From Caballeronia udeis (GTDB lineage Bacteria > Pseudomonadota > Gammaproteobacteria > Burkholderiales > Burkholderiaceae): DNA of 64,000 bases. Under the pieces are notes generated by a model. That model was given only the letters and a program-made list of their open reading frames with translations, searched no databases and was not told where the DNA came from. Shown here piece by piece: positions 60,910 to 64,000 of this stretch (position 1 is its first letter; each line of letters opens with the position of its first letter). Made by a program: the position numbers and the translations under genes. Location: positions 28,532 through 92,531 of the forward strand of contig NZ_FCOK02000034.1 in NCBI RefSeq assembly GCF_001544555.2. The letters run 5' to 3'.

Positions 60910-60936
60910 TAAAGATCCGGCCGCTTCAGTCGATAA
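60910..60936 (+). promoter_or_regulatory. Sigma-28 (FliA)-type promoter
   Basis: TAAAGATC-N11-GTCGATAA. The enterobacterial FliA consensus is TAAAGTTT-N11-GCCGATAA; here the TAAAG core is perfect, the spacer is exactly 11 and the -10 matches at seven of eight positions. It ends 46 bp before the start of the small protein at 60983. Confidence 0.6.
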
Positions 60937-60982
60937 GCTGGAGAGGCCGACCAAGACCGGCAAGAGGATGAGGGAAGTTGCC

Positions 60983-61396
60983 ATGCAGATAAGCAGTGCT
61001 GCGTCGTCGCCAGCTTCGGAGCGGACTATGTCGACTTCGAGTGCCGGGGCTGACCAACGGTCTGTATCGAAAGACAACGCCGACCCGGCGCAGGCAACAC
61101 AAACGACACAAACGATCGCAACAACCCCAGCAACGCAAGCGACCAAACCGGCGGATGCCGCGACACAGGATTCAGCCGTGACGATTTCGCCCGAAGGTGC
61201 TGCAATGGCCAGTCAGGATGCAAGCAGTGGCGAGGGTTCGGCAGCGAATGTATCGGCGGTGAAGTCGCTTGCGTATGGGACGCTTGGACTCGAGCGTCCC
61301 GACCTGCCGCAACAGGACCGTAACGAGTTCTACACGGCGGGCAGATGGATTGCTGCGGGACTCACCATTGGAGGAATCATTTCGCTATTGGTTTGA
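60983..61396 (+). CDS. Small protein with Ala/Thr/Gln-rich region and C-terminal membrane anchor
   Basis: A 137-residue protein that I do not recognise. The ATG at 60983 has GAGGGAAG 5-12 bases upstream; an ATG at 60968 is an alternative. Residues 1-95 are hydrophilic and low in complexity (QATQTTQTIATTPATQATKP), with no Cys. A conserved-looking segment AYGTLGLERPDLPQQDRNEFYTAG follows and a single C-terminal hydrophobic helix (RWIAAGLTIGGIISLLV) ends the protein. The layout suggests a tail-anchored or inner-membrane protein. The sigma-28-like promoter before it points to flagellar regulation. Confidence 0.65.
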   Translation: MQISSAASSPASERTMSTSSAGADQRSVSKDNADPAQATQTTQTIATTPATQATKPADAATQDSAVTISPEGAAMASQDASSGEGSAANVSAVKSLAYGTLGLERPDLPQQDRNEFYTAGRWIAAGLTIGGIISLLV

Positions 61397-61409
61397 GGTT
61401 CACAGGCGT

Positions 61410-62657
61410 CTACAGATCAAAGCCAAGTTGTGACTTGCCTAGCGCAGTCAAATCGTCCGATGTGGCTCGTCCGGCGAAGTCGACTTCGAAATGGTCAGCC
61501 GGAAAGTCGGGCGGACTTCTGCCTTCCAGAAAACTCGGCAACTGGCGTTTCAGGTAGTCGTCGTTCTTGGCACATGCCGGTGCCGACGAGATGTACATCA
61601 CGTTGCTGTAGCCCTGACCGCGATGCGTGTCCTCGACTGCGTGAATCACGTCGCTGTGCCAGAACACGGTGTCGCCGGCTTGCATCTTCGGGATTGACGA
61701 GAGCGCGTCGAACAAGGGCGCGTGATATTCCGGCTTGATCGACAATGCGCGTCCTGGCATGGCGCCGCAGAGGTCGTCGTCGGCTACATCGTCCTGAAGC
61801 GCGCGCAACAGGATGTACGCCATTGCGTTTGCGATTGGCACGAGTTGCAGGGTGCCGTCGCCCGGGCCCTGAGGCGTCAGCGCCGTCCAGCCCTGGAAAG
61901 TGCGGAACATCGAGCATACCGCCGGCGATGCAATCTCCCGGACATCCGGCCGGAACGCAGCGTCGAACGGATCATATTGACGCCAGTCGCCATCGAAGAC
62001 ATGCCGGTACACCTTGCGGAAATTACTCTCTATCCAGCGCTCAACCGAGCCCCCGTCGCAATGAGCGGAGAGGCCGAGCGACTCGGACCCCGGCGGCCTG
62101 CGGCGCAGACGGTCGGCATAGGCAGGAACGCGTTCAGGATCGAAGTGCACACGTCCTTCGCTCTCGCTGCGCCACAAGCGGTTCAGGAAAATCCGCGCGG
62201 CGGTGAGAGAGGGCGCCTGGCGGGCAAGCACCTGCGGCTTTGACCAATAGATTCCATAGATCTGCGGCTTGCTGGATGCCAGCTGACCAAAGTATTTGTC
62301 TTCCGCGCGGTTTTGCAGGCGTGTGCCCAGGTCATTGCGTTCGACGTAGTTCGCAATGTCCCGGTCCCAGCTTCCCACCAGCGCGGGGTCGAACACCTGG
62401 CGAATCACGCACGCTCCTCGCGCCTTGATGAGTTCGACTTGTGCGGCCGTGACGCGATGTTCCGCGATGTCGGAAAACTGAATCTCGGGGATGACGGCTT
62501 CGCCGCGATTGCGTTGCCTGGTAATGAGTTTTGCCTCGGCAATGATCGCTTGTTCGACGTCGGCGAATACCTCTCGATAATTGGGCAATTGCTCGCGCAG
62601 CTCCCGTTTGGCCTGGCGAATCGCAGCGGGTAGATCGTCAATGATCAGTGCAGCCAT
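61410..62657 (-). CDS. DUF1479 family Fe(II)/2-oxoglutarate-type oxygenase (YbiU-like)
   Basis: A 415-residue protein of the DUF1479 (YbiU) family: IDDLPAAIRQAKRELREQLPN, IPEIQFSDIAEHRVT, ARGACVIRQVFDPALV, YWSKPQVLARQ, the metal pair SLGLSAHCDGGSVERW (His-x-Asp) and a distal His in FWHSDVIHAVEDTHRG, with a likely 2OG-binding Arg after it. The activity is not known. The start at 62657 has GGAGACAAGC just upstream. It is divergent from the AraC regulator, which is its likely activator. Confidence 0.88.
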   Translation of the reverse strand: MAALIIDDLPAAIRQAKRELREQLPNYREVFADVEQAIIAEAKLITRQRNRGEAVIPEIQFSDIAEHRVTAAQVELIKARGACVIRQVFDPALVGSWDRDIANYVERNDLGTRLQNRAEDKYFGQLASSKPQIYGIYWSKPQVLARQAPSLTAARIFLNRLWRSESEGRVHFDPERVPAYADRLRRRPPGSESLGLSAHCDGGSVERWIESNFRKVYRHVFDGDWRQYDPFDAAFRPDVREIASPAVCSMFRTFQGWTALTPQGPGDGTLQLVPIANAMAYILLRALQDDVADDDLCGAMPGRALSIKPEYHAPLFDALSSIPKMQAGDTVFWHSDVIHAVEDTHRGQGYSNVMYISSAPACAKNDDYLKRQLPSFLEGRSPPDFPADHFEVDFAGRATSDDLTALGKSQLGFDL

Positions 62658-62750
62658 GCTTGTCTCCATCCGAGTGTTGGCATGCCCGGAGCATATGCCG
62701 CGCACGTTCTTCGTGGTGATACTATTCAGACAACTACTTTGCTTGTTCAG

Positions 62751-62806
62751 CCATGAATCCGTAGCCATGAATCCGTAGCCATGAATCTTCAGCCATGAAG
62801 CCAGCA
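62751..62806 (+). repeat. 14-bp tandem repeat with mini-ORFs leading into the AraC gene
   Basis: Units CCATGAATCCGTAG (62751), CCATGAATCCGTAG (62765), CCATGAATCTTCAG (62779) and CCATGAAGCCAGCA (62793). Each contains an ATG. The first two encode Met-Asn-Pro-stop and the third Met-Asn-Leu-Gln-Pro-stop. The third stop (TGA 62796-62798) overlaps the ATG of the AraC gene at 62795. The fourth unit is the start of that gene. Confidence 0.8.
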
Positions 62807-63739
62807 TACGAACACGTCGAGTTCGGCGGCAATTGTTCCGTCCGGGTCTATCACCGGCGGCTTCCCCGCATTCCTTTCGAGTGGCATCACCACCCGGAAT
62901 ACGAACTGACGCTGACAATGAACAGTCACGGGAAGCGCTACATTGGCGATTCAGTCGCCAGCTACGGGTCTGATGACCTCGTGCTGGTGCCGCCGGATCT
63001 TCCCCATACGTGGGCGTCGAACCGCTCTATTGAACCGTCGTTGCCGCAGGTGGCGATCGTGATCTGGTTCGAGGGCGAGTGGGCTCGGCGGCTCGCCGAT
63101 TGTTGCCCTGAATATGAACCGCTGCGCAAGTTGCTGCGCAGGGCGGCTTGCGGACTGGCGTTCGAACCCGAGGCGGGAGGCGCGATGCGCGAGCGGATCG
63201 GTGAACTGCTGTCGATTGCGGCGCGCGAACGCCTCGCCGCCACGCTGGACATCCTGTGCACGCTCGCCGAGACACCGGGCGAACCGCTCGCGTCCCCCGG
63301 CGCTTTCAACGACCGCGATGGCGGACCTTCCGGCCATGAGCCCGAACGCATCAACCGGGTGCTTTCGCTTATCGAAGCACGTTTCGCAGAGCCTTTGCGG
63401 CTATCGGAACTGTGTGAGGCGGCGAGCCTTTCGGAACGTTCGCTTGCGCGCTACTTCGCCCAGCACATTGGCGAAAGCGTAGGCCAGTACATGACGCGTG
63501 TGAGGATCGGCCATGCTTGCCGGATGCTGCGTGACACGTCGTTGCCTGTTTCCGTCATTGCGGCAAAGTCCGGGTTTGCCAATGTTTCCAACTTCAACCG
63601 GCAGTTCAAGACCGTGAAGGAAACGACGCCCGCGGCTTATCGCCGGGAGTTTGCCGAGGCCGGCGTTCCTGATGACGACGATACTGCGCGGCTAACCGAG
63701 CGCTCTCCATCGCTGCAACGGAAAGGGGTACGTCCGTAG
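62795..63739 (+). CDS. AraC-family transcriptional regulator with cupin sensor
   Basis: A 314-residue regulator: an N-terminal cupin-type sensor (FEWHHHPEYELTLTMNSHGKRYIGD, LVLVPPDLPHTW) to about residue 90, a linker to about 185, and two C-terminal HTH motifs of the AraC/XylS type (LSELCEAASLSERSLARYFAQHIGESVGQYMTRVRIGHA and VSVIAAKSGFANVSNFNRQFK, read in parts). The sensor resembles YesN/ThcR-like cupins. It is divergent from the DUF1479 oxygenase gene. Its start is overlapped by a mini-ORF stop, so translation may be coupled to the leader. Confidence 0.9.
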   Translation: MKPAYEHVEFGGNCSVRVYHRRLPRIPFEWHHHPEYELTLTMNSHGKRYIGDSVASYGSDDLVLVPPDLPHTWASNRSIEPSLPQVAIVIWFEGEWARRLADCCPEYEPLRKLLRRAACGLAFEPEAGGAMRERIGELLSIAARERLAATLDILCTLAETPGEPLASPGAFNDRDGGPSGHEPERINRVLSLIEARFAEPLRLSELCEAASLSERSLARYFAQHIGESVGQYMTRVRIGHACRMLRDTSLPVSVIAAKSGFANVSNFNRQFKTVKETTPAAYRREFAEAGVPDDDDTARLTERSPSLQRKGVRP

Positions 63740-63742
63740 GAT

Positions 63743-63892
63743 CAAGTGCTCAAGTACCAAGTGCTCAAGTACCAAGTGCTCAAGTACCAAGTGCTCAAGT
63801 ACCAAGTGCTCAAGTACCAAGTGCTCAAGTACCAAGTGCTCAAGTACCAAGTGCTCAAGTACCAAGTGCTCAAGTACCAAGTGCCTAAGTAC
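63743..63892 (+). repeat. 15-bp tandem array, about 10 units
   Basis: Nine perfect copies of CAAGTGCTCAAGTAC (63743-63877) and one hybrid unit CAAGTGCCTAAGTAC (63878-63892), starting three bases after the AraC stop. Each 15-mer is itself CAAGTGCT plus CAAGTAC, so it looks like two related sub-units of 8 and 7 bases. Confidence 0.95.
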
Positions 63893-64000
63893 CTAAGTAC
63901 CTAAGTACCTAAGTACCTAAGTACCTAAGTACCTAAGTACCTAAGTACCTAAGTACCTAAGTACCTAAGTACCTAAGTACCTAAGTACCTAAGTACCTAA
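63885..64000 (+). repeat. 8-bp tandem array, 14.5 units, continuing beyond the window
   Basis: CTAAGTAC repeated without interruption from 63885 to the end of the window. The hybrid unit of the 15-bp array joins it directly. The array is cut by the window edge, so its length is unknown. Confidence 0.95.

Noticed and set aside
63692..63880. Minus-strand frame encoding a VLEHL pentapeptide repeat
   Set aside because: It is only the 15-bp array read in frame (15 is divisible by 3), starts at a non-ATG codon and runs into the AraC 3' end without a ribosome-binding site.
63743..64000. CRISPR-like array
   Set aside because: Units are directly adjacent with no spacers and are too short; there are no cas genes.

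Overview
The window is about 62% GC by eye, densely coded on both strands, and has no rRNA, tRNA, CRISPR array or recognisable insertion sequence. Gene content suggests a Burkholderiaceae member of the Paraburkholderia/Caballeronia/Burkholderia group: paired Kup permeases, an OmpC-type porin, PqiABC, YceH, a PACE efflux pump, an AcpA-type phosphatase remnant and very many LysR regulators. The lack of housekeeping genes and the abundance of transport and catabolic operons with local regulators suggest an accessory or secondary-chromosome region. This is inference from content; no similarity search was run.

Layout. 1-5.6 kb: the 3' part of a kup gene, a NUDIX remnant, an acid phosphatase/phospholipase C remnant that keeps its terminator, a LysR gene divergent from a frameshifted SDR gene, a SnoaL-like protein and an AsnC regulator. 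5.6-9.8 kb: an S10 carboxypeptidase and a complete second kup. 9.8-15.6 kb: a minus-strand operon of a DUF1445/D-glutamate cyclase-like protein, an MFS carrier and an ATP-dependent 5-oxoprolinase, which fits uptake and breakdown of D-glutamate/5-oxoproline-type compounds. 16.0-18.5 kb: a Cache-domain chemoreceptor translationally coupled to a LysR regulator. 19.1-25.2 kb: a LysR gene divergent from a five-gene unit of an Fe/2-oxoglutarate oxygenase, an M24-fold enzyme close to the DMSP lyase DddP but lacking its catalytic Asp, and a ProXWV-type betaine ABC transporter. This is the best candidate here for an undescribed catabolic system. 25.4-30.3 kb: a porin, an orphan Liv-type binding protein with a DUF2848 protein, and a LysR gene overlapping a ureidoglycolate lyase-family gene.

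30.4-39.9 kb: an OccR-like LysR divergent from a nine-gene opine-oxidase-like operon: a Pot-type ABC importer, two DAO-like FAD subunits, a small [2Fe-2S] subunit, a large FAD/NAD subunit and RidA. Import, flavin oxidation to an imine and RidA-assisted hydrolysis make one coherent pathway. 39.9-44.3 kb: pqiABC (envelope lipid transport) and a DUF3313 lipoprotein. 44.8-46.3 kb: a hicAB toxin-antitoxin unit with a clear operator/promoter layout, then a TetR gene. 46.5-50.2 kb: a LysR gene divergent from an alpha/beta hydrolase and an ABM monooxygenase, then doxX and yceH around a 12-bp tandem repeat.

50.4-56.5 kb: an OmpR-type two-component system, a Tat-exported intradiol dioxygenase, a secreted GH6 cellulase-family enzyme, and a PACE pump divergent from its LysR. 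56.6-64 kb: a DUF72 protein, an MHS-family carrier, an alpha/beta hydrolase with a divergent LysR, a small membrane-anchored protein behind a sigma-28-like promoter, and a DUF1479 oxygenase divergent from an AraC regulator whose leader is a 14-bp repeat of mini-ORFs. The window ends in a compound 15-bp/8-bp tandem array.

Starts were moved inward from the longest frame where a ribosome-binding site, signal peptide or family N-terminus supported it.
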